The notes beneath the pieces were generated by a model. The model was not told where the DNA came from and ran no database searches. It saw only the letters and a list, made by a program, of their open reading frames with translations. Source: Pseudomonadota bacterium (lineage in GTDB: Bacteria; Pseudomonadota; Alphaproteobacteria; Rhizobiales; Xanthobacteraceae). From it: DNA of 64,000 nt. This document shows, piece by piece, positions 16,840 through 25,792 of this stretch; positions within the stretch are counted from its first letter, which is position 1, and every line of letters starts with the position of its first letter. The DNA is taken from the NCBI GenBank assembly GCA_963204905.1, contig CAUJJN010000241.1, positions 1-64,000 on the forward strand. The letters run 5' to 3'. The translations under genes and the position numbers were made by a program.

Positions 16840-19182
16840 TCAGCGCGACCGCAACTCTCTTGCCGCCGCCACCATATTGACGAGCGCAGGTCGCACCTCG
16901 TCCCACTTGCGGGTCTTGAGGCCGCAATCCGGGTTGATCCAGATTTGCTCATCTGACAAGCGCTGCCGGGCCAAGCTCAGCAATTGTGCCATCTCTTCGG
17001 GAGCCGGCACGCGCGGCGAATGGATGTCATAGACTCCGGGGCCGATCTCGTTCGGATATTTGTAGCTCCTGAAGACGTCGAGCAATTCCATCTTGGATCG
17101 CGATGTTTCGATCGAGATGACGTCGGCATCCATCGCGGCGATGGACGCGATGATGTCGTTGAACTCCGAGTAGCACATATGCGTATGTATCTGCGTGGCA
17201 TCTGCGACACCGGATGAGCAGATCCGGAAACTCTCCACAGCCCAATCGAGATAGGCCTTCCACTCCGAGCGTCTGAGCGGCAGGCCTTCGCGGAGCGCTG
17301 CCTCGTCGATCTGGATCATTTTCGCGCCCGCTTGTTCAAGATCAACCACTTCGTCGCGGATCGCTACCGCGATCTGGCGACAGGCTTCACTGCGCGGAAT
17401 ATCATCACGCACGAACGACCAGTTCAGGATCGTGACCGGGCCGGTAAGCATCGCCTTCATCGGCTTCTGCGTCAGCGATTGCGAGTAGCCCCACCACTCC
17501 ACCGTCATCGGCTTGGGCCGAGCGACGTCTCCAAACAGAATTGGCGGGCGGACATAGCGCGAGCCGTAGGATTGCACCCAACCATGTTTGGTGAAGGTGA
17601 ATCCCGACAGCTGCTCCCCGAAATACTGCACCATGTCGTTTCGCTCGAACTCACCATGCACCAGCACGTCGAGCCCGATCTCTTCCTGCCAACGCACGGT
17701 GCGCGCGGTTTCGTCCCTCAAGAATTGGCGATACTGCGCATCGCTCATTGCACCGCGCGCGTGAGCGGCACGCGCGCCTCGTACCTCCGCGGTCTGAGGG
17801 AACGAGCCGATGGTCGTGGTCGGAAACCGGGGCAGTCCGAATTGCGGCCGCTGCACTTCTGCACGCTTGGCGAACGGACTGGTCCGGCAACGCATTCCGT
17901 CATCGATTGCCTCGACGCGCTGAGCCACGGCCCTGTTGTGAATCTTTGGCGATGTCTTTCTCAGCTTCGCCGCGTTAGCGGACTCCGCAAGGCTGGCGGC
18001 GACAGTGGCGCGATTGCCCGCAAGCGCCGTCGCCAGTGTCACCAATTCCCTGATCTTCTGCACCGAGAACGCCAGCCAGCTTTTGACATCGGCATCGAGC
18101 GCATCTTCAAGCTCGAGATCGATCGGAACGTGCAACATCGAACACGACGAGGCGATCTGCACGCGGTGCTTGCCGATCCTGGTCACAACGGGTTCAAGAC
18201 GTTCCAGAGTTTCGGCGAGATCAGCGCGCCAGACATTGCGACCGTCAATCACGCCCAGCGACAGCACAAGGCCCACCGGCGCCTTCGCCAGCAAGGCCTC
18301 AAGCTGGTCCGGCGCACGCTTGAGGTCAACGTGAAGGCCGGCGACAGGCAGCGACAGCGCGGTATCGAGATTGTCGCCCAGCGCCCCGAAGTAGGTCGCC
18401 TGCATCACCTTGAGACCGGGGACGTTGGCCGCGATCTCCGCATAGGCGTGACGCAAAGCCGCGCGCGTGGCGTCGTCGAGATCGAGCACAAGGCATGGTT
18501 CGTCGATCTGTACCCATTCAGCACCGCGTTTCGCCAACTCGCGCAACACCTCGACATAGACGGGGATCAGCCGATCCAGCAGGGAAATCGGATCGAACGT
18601 CGGATCGGCGCTCTTGCCGAGCTTGAGAAGCGTCACCGGCCCGACCAGCACCGGGCGGGTCTGATAACCAAGGTTTTTCGCTTCCTGATATTCCTCGATC
18701 GGCTTGCGGGACGCCAATTGAAAGGTCTGATCTCTGCGAAACTCAGGGACCATGTAATGGTAGTTGGTGTCGAACCATTTGGTCATTTCCTGTGCCGGCG
18801 CACCGTGGCCGTTGGCGGCCTCGTGATGTACATGTCCGCAAGACGTGTCATGCGCATCACCCTGCGCGCCGCGCGCCATGGCGAAATAGGTCGCCAGCGA
18901 AACCGGGCCGCCCTTCCAGCCGTAGATGTCAGGAACCGCACCCACCATGACGCTCGTATCGAGAACCTGATCGTAGAGCGAGAAATCGTTCGACGGGATC
19001 ACAGTGGCCCCGAGCGACTTCTGGCGCGCCCAATTGGCGGCGCGCAATGCCGCCGCCGTCTCCAGCAACGCCTGCTCGCTCAATGTTCCGGCCCAAAAAC
19101 TTTCGAGCGCGAACTTCAGTTCGCGGCGAGGCCCGATGCGAGGCGTACCGAGTGTAGCAACAGGGAGAGACGTGATGGACAT
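16840..19182 (-). CDS. metE: Cobalamin-independent methionine synthase (5-methyltetrahydropteroyltriglutamate-homocysteine methyltransferase)
   Basis: The 780-residue protein has the two-barrel MetE layout. The N-terminal half starts LPVATLGTPRIGPRRELKFALE; the C-terminal half holds the zinc ligands in IHTHMCYSEF (His, Cys), the Glu of ISIETSRS and the Cys of NPDCGLKTRKW. MetE methylates homocysteine with methyl-tetrahydrofolate without B12. The ATG at 19182 follows GAGG; the frame is open into the leader up to 19332. A cobalamin riboswitch precedes it (19299-19488), so the gene should be off when B12 is available and MetH can work. Confidence 0.96.
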   Translation of the reverse strand: MSITSLPVATLGTPRIGPRRELKFALESFWAGTLSEQALLETAAALRAANWARQKSLGATVIPSNDFSLYDQVLDTSVMVGAVPDIYGWKGGPVSLATYFAMARGAQGDAHDTSCGHVHHEAANGHGAPAQEMTKWFDTNYHYMVPEFRRDQTFQLASRKPIEEYQEAKNLGYQTRPVLVGPVTLLKLGKSADPTFDPISLLDRLIPVYVEVLRELAKRGAEWVQIDEPCLVLDLDDATRAALRHAYAEIAANVPGLKVMQATYFGALGDNLDTALSLPVAGLHVDLKRAPDQLEALLAKAPVGLVLSLGVIDGRNVWRADLAETLERLEPVVTRIGKHRVQIASSCSMLHVPIDLELEDALDADVKSWLAFSVQKIRELVTLATALAGNRATVAASLAESANAAKLRKTSPKIHNRAVAQRVEAIDDGMRCRTSPFAKRAEVQRPQFGLPRFPTTTIGSFPQTAEVRGARAAHARGAMSDAQYRQFLRDETARTVRWQEEIGLDVLVHGEFERNDMVQYFGEQLSGFTFTKHGWVQSYGSRYVRPPILFGDVARPKPMTVEWWGYSQSLTQKPMKAMLTGPVTILNWSFVRDDIPRSEACRQIAVAIRDEVVDLEQAGAKMIQIDEAALREGLPLRRSEWKAYLDWAVESFRICSSGVADATQIHTHMCYSEFNDIIASIAAMDADVISIETSRSKMELLDVFRSYKYPNEIGPGVYDIHSPRVPAPEEMAQLLSLARQRLSDEQIWINPDCGLKTRKWDEVRPALVNMVAAARELRSR

Positions 19183-19298
19183 CGCGAAACCTCTTCGATT
19201 AAGCGCGAGGCTGGCGACGCGGCATGGCGTTCCGCGCGACTGATGTCGCGGGAGGACAAGCGCACCACCGGGACACCCCGCCCGTGGACGATTATGTT

Positions 19299-19488
19299 GT
19301 CGAGGCAGGTCTCCTGGCTCGCGGGTCAGCACTCACATCTGGCCTTCCCGAAGCGAGCGCTTCAGTGACCGTCTCGATGTGAATTCACCGCTTACAGTTG
19401 CGGGGGCAGCGCCGGCTTGACGCGATCCATGCGGATCTTTGCGCACCGGCTTCCCTCTTAGCTCCGGACAGGTCCGGAGAACCTCGAC
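19299..19488 (-). promoter_or_regulatory. Cobalamin (B12) riboswitch upstream of metE
   Basis: Read on the minus strand, the leader has all the conserved B12-element blocks in order: AAGAGGGAAGCCGGTG, GCTGCCCCCGCAACTGTAAG, a later GGGAAGGC, and the B12 box GAGCCAGGAGACCTGCC. The outer P1 helix is closed by GTCGAGG (5' end) and CCTCGAC (3' end). The metE start is 117 nt beyond the aptamer. This class turns expression off when adenosyl- or methylcobalamin binds. The expression platform is not a simple terminator; its first part shares a 20-mer with the nrdA platform. Confidence 0.95.
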
Positions 19489-19610
19489 ATTGGCATATTG
19501 ACTCAGCAGAAGCCCGGTTGACAGGGCAACCGCCGTGGAATCTTGCCCACCGCGAACGGCGGGACGCGATGCGGCGACACCGGCCCATCGGGGGTGGGCA
19601 GATCGGGATT

Positions 19611-20531
19611 TCAAAGCTGCGGCATCGCCTCCGGAATGATCGTCTGCACGATGGAAGCATCTAGCGCCTCGTAATCGTGTAGGCCGATGGTCGCGTAGAG
19701 TTCGGCACGGGTCTGCATTCGCTCGATCATGTTGTGAGTCCCACCGTCACGCGCGATGGCCTTGTAGAGTTCATCCTGCGCCTTGTTGGCGACGCGTAGC
19801 GAGGACACCGGCCAGATGACCATGCGATACCCCATGTCGCGAAATTCGCTCGCAGTGAAAAAAGGCGTGCGGCCAAACTCCGTCATGTTGGCAAGCAACG
19901 GCACACCTGGCATTCGCGCGGCGAAAGCACGGAACATCTCCGCCGAGGTCAAGGCTTCCGGGAAGATCGCGTCGGCGCCAGCTTCGATGAAAAGCCTGGC
20001 GCGGGCGACCGCGCCGTCGATGCCTTCGCTGGCGGCGGCATCGGTGCGCGCGATCAAATAGAGATGACGGCGCGCTTTCGCGGCCGCCGCGACCTTCGCC
20101 GCCATGTCACGAGCATCGGCGAGTTTCTTGTCGTTCAGATGGCCACATTTCTTTGGCAGCAGTTGATCCTCGATATGGACCGCGGCAGCTCCGGCATCCT
20201 CAAAGGCGCGGACCATATGCATGACGTTGAGCGCCTCGCCGTAACCGGTGTCCCCGTCGACAAGCACCGGCAGCCCACTGGCACGCGCCACCTGCCGGAT
20301 GAAGAAGGCGACCTCATCAACGGTGATGATGCCGAGATCGGGCAATCCCATCGATGCGGTCATGGCCGCGCCGGAGAGATAGGTTGCCTCAAACCCGGCG
20401 GCCTTGGCTTGAAGCGCCGCCATGCCATTATGGCTACCGGGCAATTGCAGAATTCCACCCCGCTCCACCAGAGCGCGGAAACGTTCGCCGGCAGGCGCGG
20501 ACGGAAGATCGGAAGCAACGAGATAGGGCAT
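19611..20531 (-). CDS. prpB: 2-Methylisocitrate lyase
   Basis: The 306-residue protein belongs to the isocitrate lyase/PEP mutase superfamily. It has the metal site DGDTGYG at residues 92-98 and the catalytic loop KKCGH at 127-131, which marks methylisocitrate lyases. PrpB cleaves 2-methylisocitrate to pyruvate and succinate in the methylcitrate cycle. The ATG at 20531 is preceded by AAAGGA, and the gene lies 11 nt after prpC. The metE leader begins about 120 nt beyond its stop. Confidence 0.94.
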   Translation of the reverse strand: MPYLVASDLPSAPAGERFRALVERGGILQLPGSHNGMAALQAKAAGFEATYLSGAAMTASMGLPDLGIITVDEVAFFIRQVARASGLPVLVDGDTGYGEALNVMHMVRAFEDAGAAAVHIEDQLLPKKCGHLNDKKLADARDMAAKVAAAAKARRHLYLIARTDAAASEGIDGAVARARLFIEAGADAIFPEALTSAEMFRAFAARMPGVPLLANMTEFGRTPFFTASEFRDMGYRMVIWPVSSLRVANKAQDELYKAIARDGGTHNMIERMQTRAELYATIGLHDYEALDASIVQTIIPEAMPQL

Positions 20532-20542
20532 CGGCTTTTCCT

Positions 20543-21727
20543 TTACGCGGCACGTTTCGCGGGTGGGGCCGTGCGCTTCTCAATCGGAACGAACGTCAAA
20601 TTCTCCGGGCCGACGTAATTCGCCGTCGGACGAATGATCTTGTTGTCCTGGCGCTGCTCGATGACATGTGCGGCCCAGCCGGAGGTTCGCGCGATCACGA
20701 ACAGCGGTGTGAACATCGCGGTCGGCACGCCCATCATATGGTAGGAAACCGCACTGAACCAATCGAGGTTGGCAAACATCTTTTTCGTTTCCGCCATCAC
20801 CGCCTCGATGCGATCAGCGATATCGAACATCTTCATCGACCCTGCCTCGGCGGAAAGCCGCCTCGCCACATCCTTGATGATGCGGTTTCGTGGGTCGGCC
20901 ACCGTGTAGACCGGATGCCCGAAGCCGATCACGACTTCCTTGGCCTCTGCCCTCCGACGAATATCGGCCTCTGCCTCATCCGGATTGCCATAACGTTTCT
21001 GGATTTCGAACGCGACTTCGTTGGCGCCGCCATGCTTTGGCCCCCGCAGAGCGCCAATGGCTCCGGCAATCGCTGAATACATGTCCGATCCCGTTCCGGC
21101 GATACACCGCGCGGTGAAGGTCGAGGCGTTGAACTCATGTTCGGCATAAAGATTGAGCGATGTATGCATCGCATGGACATGCGATGCCTTCGGCGCGACC
21201 CCATGAAGCAGGTGCAGGAAATGTCCACCGATACTGTCGTCGTCGGTCTCGACTTCGATGCGACGCCCGTTGTGAGCGAAGTGGTGCCAGTACAGCAGCA
21301 TCGAGCCGAGCGAAGCCATCAGGCGATCGGCGATGTCGCGTGCGCCCGGATGGTTGTGGTCATGCGCCTCAGGTAACACACAGCCGAGCGTGGACACGCC
21401 GGAGCGCATCACATCCATCGGATGCGCGGCCGCAGGCAATGTCTCCAAGGTTGCACGCACCGCGGCTGGAAGCCCGCGCAGGCCTTTGAGCTTCGCCTTG
21501 TACGCCGCGAGTTCAGCGGATGTCGGCAACGCACCATGGACAAGCAGATACGCGATCTCCTCGAACTCGCAGGTTTCGGCGATGTCGAGAATATCATAGC
21601 CGCGATAGTGGAGATCGTTGCCGGTGCGCCCCACGGTGCACAGCGCCGTGTTGCCCGCGGCGACACCGGACAGTGCGACGGATTTCTTCGGCGCGGACTT
21701 GGCAGCGACAGTCTTTTCAGCGCTCAT
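20543..21727 (-). CDS. prpC: 2-Methylcitrate synthase
   Basis: The 394-residue citrate-synthase-fold protein has the block [13 protein letters not shown] and [11 protein letters not shown] followed by [20 protein letters not shown], typical of methylcitrate synthases, and the [14 protein letters not shown] catalytic loop with the active-site His. It condenses propionyl-CoA with oxaloacetate. GGGAGG precedes the ATG at 21727; the frame is open further upstream without reason to use it. It lies between prpD (13 nt) and prpB (11 nt). Confidence 0.94.
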   Translation of the reverse strand: MSAEKTVAAKSAPKKSVALSGVAAGNTALCTVGRTGNDLHYRGYDILDIAETCEFEEIAYLLVHGALPTSAELAAYKAKLKGLRGLPAAVRATLETLPAAAHPMDVMRSGVSTLGCVLPEAHDHNHPGARDIADRLMASLGSMLLYWHHFAHNGRRIEVETDDDSIGGHFLHLLHGVAPKASHVHAMHTSLNLYAEHEFNASTFTARCIAGTGSDMYSAIAGAIGALRGPKHGGANEVAFEIQKRYGNPDEAEADIRRRAEAKEVVIGFGHPVYTVADPRNRIIKDVARRLSAEAGSMKMFDIADRIEAVMAETKKMFANLDWFSAVSYHMMGVPTAMFTPLFVIARTSGWAAHVIEQRQDNKIIRPTANYVGPENLTFVPIEKRTAPPAKRAA

Positions 21728-21740
21728 GGTGTCCTCCCAT

Positions 21741-23285
21741 CTATTCGGCCGCGTCGGAACGGCGCACGTTCGCGCCGTTCCAATCGAAAATGCCCGATGA
21801 CCTGTGCGTGCCGAGACGCGCGGCATCGACGGTGAAGGTCAGCCCGCCCAGTTCCCGGGCTGTGAGTTCGGGCAACCGCGCGACCAGAGCAAGAAACCGA
21901 TCCTGCTCGGCCGGTGCGATGACATCGTCGGCGAGCGAACGGAATTTCGCGACATACTGATCCCGTGCAAACGGGCGCGCCCCCGACGGATGCGCGTCGG
22001 CCAGAGCGATCTCGTCGGCAATGATCGAACCGCCCTTGAGATGGACGACGACCTTGCCACCGAACGCCTTCTCCTTCGGATCGCGACTGTGATAGCGCCG
22101 CGTCCATTCCGCGTCCTCGACAGTGGAAATCTTGCGCCACAGCGCCACGGTTTCCGGACGCGCCGCGCGCTCGGGCGCATAGGAGCGCTCGTGATGCCAG
22201 CCACCGTCTTCCAGCGCGACCGCGAAGATGTACATGATCGAGTGATCGAGCGTCTCCCGGCTGGCCTTTGGGTCCATCTTCTGTGGATCGTTGGCGCCAG
22301 TGCCGATGACGTAGTGTGTGTGATGGCTGGTGTGGATGACGATGCTTTCCACCTTGGAAAGATCACCGATCTTTTTACCAAGCCTGCGCGCCAGGTCGAT
22401 CAGCGCCTGACTTTGATATTCCGCCGAATGCTCCTTGGTGTAGGTATCGAGGATGGCGCGCTTGGCCTCGCCTTTTTCCGGCAGCGGAACGACATATTCA
22501 GCTTTCGGTCCCGATAGGAGATACGCGATGAAGCCGTCCTCGCCTTCCCATGCGGGGGACGGCGCGCCCTCGCCGCGCATGACGCGGTCAACAGCCTCGA
22601 TCGCCATCTTTCCGGCAAAGGCAGGCGCGTAGGCCTTCCAGCTTGAAATCTCGCCCTTTCGCGATTGTCGTGTCGTGGTGGTGGTGTGCAGGGCCTGCTG
22701 CACCGCCTGATAGATGGTCTCCGTCGGCAAGTTCAGCAGTGTGCCGATGCCTGCTGCGGCGGAAGGTCCGAGGTGAGCGATGTGATCGATCTTGTGCTCG
22801 TGAAGACAGATCCCCTTCACCAGATCGACCTGAATCTCATACCCCGTCGCAAGACCACGAACGAGATCGGCGCCGGATGATCCGCAATGCTGCGCTGCCG
22901 CCAGGATGGGCGGGATATTGTCGCCGGGGTGTGAATACTCGGCGGCCAGAAACGTATCGTGGAAATCCAGTTCACGCACGGCGACACCGTTGGCCCACGC
23001 CGCCCATTCCGGCGAAATCCGCTGCTGTTGCGGCAGGCCGAATACCGTCGCGCCCGGCTGAAACGGATGCGCTTCCGCCTGCGCGCGTGCGCTCGCCACC
23101 GGCCGCCGCGCCAGCGAGGCAGCGGCAACCGACGCATTGTCGATGATCCGATTGCCGATCATCTCGACGACATCGGCCTCGACTGCCACCAGATCGGCCG
23201 CGACCTCGGCGATCTTCCAGGCAAGCTGATCGTTGCGCCGCAGGTCTTCGGCGGATTTATGCGTACGGACGGTATGCGATTTCAA
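21741..23285 (-). CDS. prpD: 2-Methylcitrate dehydratase (MmgE/PrpD family)
   Basis: The 514-residue protein is a full-length PrpD: the N-terminal [13 protein letters not shown] start, [21 protein letters not shown] (metal-free dehydratase core) and [17 protein letters not shown] match the family. It dehydrates 2-methylcitrate to 2-methyl-cis-aconitate. The start codon is TTG at 23285, and it overlaps the TGA of the thioesterase gene, so translation is coupled to that gene. An AGGAG for the pair lies just upstream in the thioesterase 3' end. Confidence 0.93.
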   Translation of the reverse strand: MKSHTVRTHKSAEDLRRNDQLAWKIAEVAADLVAVEADVVEMIGNRIIDNASVAAASLARRPVASARAQAEAHPFQPGATVFGLPQQQRISPEWAAWANGVAVRELDFHDTFLAAEYSHPGDNIPPILAAAQHCGSSGADLVRGLATGYEIQVDLVKGICLHEHKIDHIAHLGPSAAAGIGTLLNLPTETIYQAVQQALHTTTTTRQSRKGEISSWKAYAPAFAGKMAIEAVDRVMRGEGAPSPAWEGEDGFIAYLLSGPKAEYVVPLPEKGEAKRAILDTYTKEHSAEYQSQALIDLARRLGKKIGDLSKVESIVIHTSHHTHYVIGTGANDPQKMDPKASRETLDHSIMYIFAVALEDGGWHHERSYAPERAARPETVALWRKISTVEDAEWTRRYHSRDPKEKAFGGKVVVHLKGGSIIADEIALADAHPSGARPFARDQYVAKFRSLADDVIAPAEQDRFLALVARLPELTARELGGLTFTVDAARLGTHRSSGIFDWNGANVRRSDAAE

Positions 23286-23710
23286 AGCGACATCTCCTCT
23301 CGTGGAATCTGATTGTTGGTGCCGGGTATGGGGATCGGCGCCCCTGCCGCGTCGATCGCCACCATCATGAACCGGCCAGTAATGCGCGGCGGCTCGAATT
23401 CACCGGACGCGTCTTCGGTCGCGATCTCGACAATCACGGTCATCGACGAGCGCCCGTGAAAAACAACCTGGGCCCGCACCTCGATGATCTCGCCAAGCAA
23501 AACCGGCTTGCGAAACTCGATATTGTCCGCTTTCGCCATGACGACGGCGCACCGCGCGTAGCGCGATGAGCAGACAAAGGCGGCCTTGCCCATCAGTTGC
23601 AGCGCGGCGACGCCATAGAGCGTGCCGTAGTGATTGGTGTGTTCGGGCACCACCAACTCCACCAACCGCACGTCGGACGCGCGCACCTTTTCAACGGCAG
23701 ATGACGTCAT
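23282..23710 (-). CDS. Hotdog-fold acyl-CoA thioesterase
   Basis: The 142-residue protein is an acyl-CoA hydrolase of the YciA/BFIT hotdog group: [26 protein letters not shown] is the N-terminal signature with the Asn-His pair and Gly-rich helix, followed by [13 protein letters not shown]. It is the first gene of the prp operon and overlaps prpD. It may relieve propionyl-CoA or methylcitryl-CoA accumulation; that role is inferred from position. The ATG at 23710 follows GGGAGG. Confidence 0.88.
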   Translation of the reverse strand: MTSSAVEKVRASDVRLVELVVPEHTNHYGTLYGVAALQLMGKAAFVCSSRYARCAVVMAKADNIEFRKPVLLGEIIEVRAQVVFHGRSSMTVIVEIATEDASGEFEPPRITGRFMMVAIDAAGAPIPIPGTNNQIPREEMSL

Positions 23711-23743
23711 CGGGCCTCCCTCAGCGCTTGCTTTCCGGCCAGT

Positions 23744-23836
23744 AACTTCGCAATATTCACACAATGGAAAATCTCTGAAGGGCTGATATTGCGGATATTT
23801 GCAAACATCCTTCGTCATTTTTGTAAAGTTTGTGAA
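23744..23836. promoter_or_regulatory. Candidate PrpR/RamB operator sites between prp operon and prpR
   Basis: The 140-bp divergent gap holds four similar half-sites: TTCGCAAT near 23747, TTTGCAAA at 23798-23805, and a direct pair TTTGTAAA at 23820-23827 and TTTGTGAA at 23829-23836, 9 bp apart. RamB/PrpR proteins of actinobacteria bind TTTGC(A/G)AA-like motifs, so these are plausible targets of the adjacent regulator. The last pair lies 15 nt before the prpR start, which would suit autoregulation. Confidence 0.55.
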
Positions 23837-23850
23837 GTTGAGGGGCCGTA

Positions 23851-25275
23851 ATGAAGAAGGTCTTCATGGGCATACGGCTGAAGCGGCTGCGCGAAGAACG
23901 GCGCATGACGCAACAGGCGCTGGCATCCGCGCTTGGCCTGTCCCTGAGCTATCTCAACCAGATCGAAAACAATCAGCGACCGCTCACAGTGCCCGTGCTG
24001 CTGAAGCTCAACGCCGCGTTCGGCATCGACGTACAGTTGTTTTCCGACGATGATGAAGCGCGCCTGATCTCCGATTTGCGCGAGACGTTATCCGACCCGC
24101 AAATCGGTGAAGCCGTTTCCACCGCGGAACTTCGCGAGGTCGCAATCAACATGCCCGCCGTCGGTCGTGCGCTCGTCAACCTCAATCGCAAATATCGTCA
24201 CGCGATCGAACAAAGCGCGGCTCTGTCCGCTCGGCTGGGGGAAGATCGTCAGGCGACCATTGCAACGATTCCATCCACCCCTTTTGAGGAAGTCAGGGAC
24301 TTTTTTTACCTGCATCATAACTACATCGGAGAACTCGACGAGGCCGCAGAAGCCATCGCCACGCGAATGAAGTTTCCCGTCGGCCAAACAGCGCCGGCGC
24401 TCGCGGCCTACCTCGAGGATCGACATCGGATCAAGGTGATGACCGACGGCATCGACAATGCCGGGCTTGCGGTTCAGCGAAGCTACGATCCCGCAGCGCG
24501 AACGCTGCGCCTCGCACCAAACCTGCGGCCGGGCCAACAAGCCTTCCAGATGGCCACGCAGATTGCCATTCTGGAGCAAGATGATCTGTTGCGCGCAATC
24601 GTCGACAAAGGAGCATTCACGAGCAGCGAATCCCGCGGGCTTGCACGCATTGGGCTTGCCAATTACTTTGCCGGCGCGCTGACCCTTCCCTATGCGACCT
24701 TTCTTGGTTCTGCCGAGCGACAGCGCTACGATATCGAATTGCTGGGGCATCAGTTCGGAGTCGGCTTCGAGACCGTCTGTCATCGCCTGAGCACGCTACA
24801 GCGTCACAATGCGCGCGGTGTGCCATTCTTCTTCATTCGTGTCGATCGCGCCGGAAACATTTCGAAACGTCAGTCCGCCACCGACTTTCACTTCTCGCGC
24901 GTCGGCGGCACATGCCCGTTGTGGAATGTCTATGAGGCATTCGCCAACCCGGGACGCATCCTCACGCAATTGGCGCGAATGCCGGACGATCGGACTTACC
25001 TTTGGATCGCCCGGACAGTCTCGCATGGGCGGAGCGGATATGGTGCGCCGACCAAAACTTTCGCGATCGCGCTGGGATGCGACATTCGCTACGCCGACCG
25101 CGTGGTCTATGCCCAAGGCCTGAACATCGATCCGTCGTTGGCGACACCGATCGGCATGGGGTGCAAGGTCTGCGAGCGCTCCGGGTGCCCGCAACGCGCC
25201 TTCCCGCCGATTGGACGGGACCTCAACGTCGATGAGACACGCTCATACTTCGAGCCTTACGCCACATCGTCCTGA
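23851..25275 (+). CDS. prpR: RamB/PrpR-type transcriptional regulator of propionate metabolism
   Basis: The 474-residue protein has an XRE helix-turn-helix (about residues 7-62, QQALASALGLSLSYLNQIENNQRPL), a central DUF955-like domain and a C-terminal DUF2083 domain. Near the end it carries C438-x2-C441-x4-C446 in MGCKVCERSGCPQRAFPP, and an earlier GGTCPLWN Cys; Mycobacterium tuberculosis PrpR has the same pattern and binds a 4Fe-4S cluster and acyl-CoA. It is divergent from the prp operon and should activate it with propionyl-CoA. Unlike the enterobacterial sigma-54 PrpR, this is the actinobacterial/alphaproteobacterial type. Confidence 0.9.
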   Translation: MKKVFMGIRLKRLREERRMTQQALASALGLSLSYLNQIENNQRPLTVPVLLKLNAAFGIDVQLFSDDDEARLISDLRETLSDPQIGEAVSTAELREVAINMPAVGRALVNLNRKYRHAIEQSAALSARLGEDRQATIATIPSTPFEEVRDFFYLHHNYIGELDEAAEAIATRMKFPVGQTAPALAAYLEDRHRIKVMTDGIDNAGLAVQRSYDPAARTLRLAPNLRPGQQAFQMATQIAILEQDDLLRAIVDKGAFTSSESRGLARIGLANYFAGALTLPYATFLGSAERQRYDIELLGHQFGVGFETVCHRLSTLQRHNARGVPFFFIRVDRAGNISKRQSATDFHFSRVGGTCPLWNVYEAFANPGRILTQLARMPDDRTYLWIARTVSHGRSGYGAPTKTFAIALGCDIRYADRVVYAQGLNIDPSLATPIGMGCKVCERSGCPQRAFPPIGRDLNVDETRSYFEPYATSS

Positions 25276-25431
25276 AGGACGTATGACGTATCGACCGGAA
25301 ACCCGGAAGGCCGCTTCTTAACCCGAACAGAATCGGATCAACATCGTGGCCTGTCGGGGTCGGCGGCGGGATATTCCGTCGAAGCCGATCGCCGAAACTC
25401 AATTTATTCTGAGTATCGCGTTAAGAGGCCA

Positions 25432-25461
25432 TTGACACTTTCCGCCGAATGTCACCACATA
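25432..25461 (+). promoter_or_regulatory. Possible sigma-70 promoter for the nrdA leader
   Basis: TTGACA at 25432-25437 is followed 18 nt later by CACATA (25456-25461). Transcription would begin near 25467, exactly at the 5' strand of the riboswitch P1 helix. The -10 box is weak, so this is a suggestion. Confidence 0.4.
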
Positions 25462-25466
25462 TAGGC

Positions 25467-25660
25467 GTCATGGTTCTGCCGGATCGCAAGATTTGGTGGC
25501 TAAGAGGGAAGCCGGTAAACTGCGCATAGCGCACGAGTCCGGCGCTGCCCCCGCAACTGTAAGCAGTGAGTTTCGCCCGATTTTACGTCACTGACGCTCC
25601 TTTGAGCGTCGGGAAGACCGGGCGCGACGACGACCTGCGAGCCAGGAGACCTGCCGTGAC
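25467..25660 (+). promoter_or_regulatory. Cobalamin (B12) riboswitch upstream of nrdA
   Basis: The leader contains AAGAGGGAAGCCGGTAAA, GCTGCCCCCGCAACTGTAAG, TCACTG, GGGAAGACC and the B12 box GAGCCAGGAGACCTGCC in the right order. P1 pairs GTCATGG (25467-25473) with CCGTGAC (25654-25660) with one G-U. The nrdA start is 132 nt beyond. B12 would repress this class I reductase in favour of a B12-dependent class II enzyme, if the genome has one. The first part of the platform (from about 25667) shares a 20-mer with the metE platform. Confidence 0.95.
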
Positions 25661-25792
25661 ACCAGAACGTCCACGGGCGGGGTGTCCGGAGGCCGCTTGC
25701 TTGTCATGGCCGACATCTGAATCGGCATGCGATCCGGCGCCTGCTCACGTCCAGCCCCCCACGATAACCGACCAACGCTACGGGGCCTGCCG

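Noticed and set aside
17332-19368. A 678-codon open frame on the plus strand opposite metE
   Set aside because: It is the shadow of metE in a high-GC genome: rich in Arg and His, no domain, no ribosome binding site, and metE is certain on the other strand.
25441-25466. Possible NrdR box near the nrdA promoter
   Set aside because: The stretch CACCACATATAGGCGT has only a partial match to the NrdR consensus and no second box at the usual spacing.
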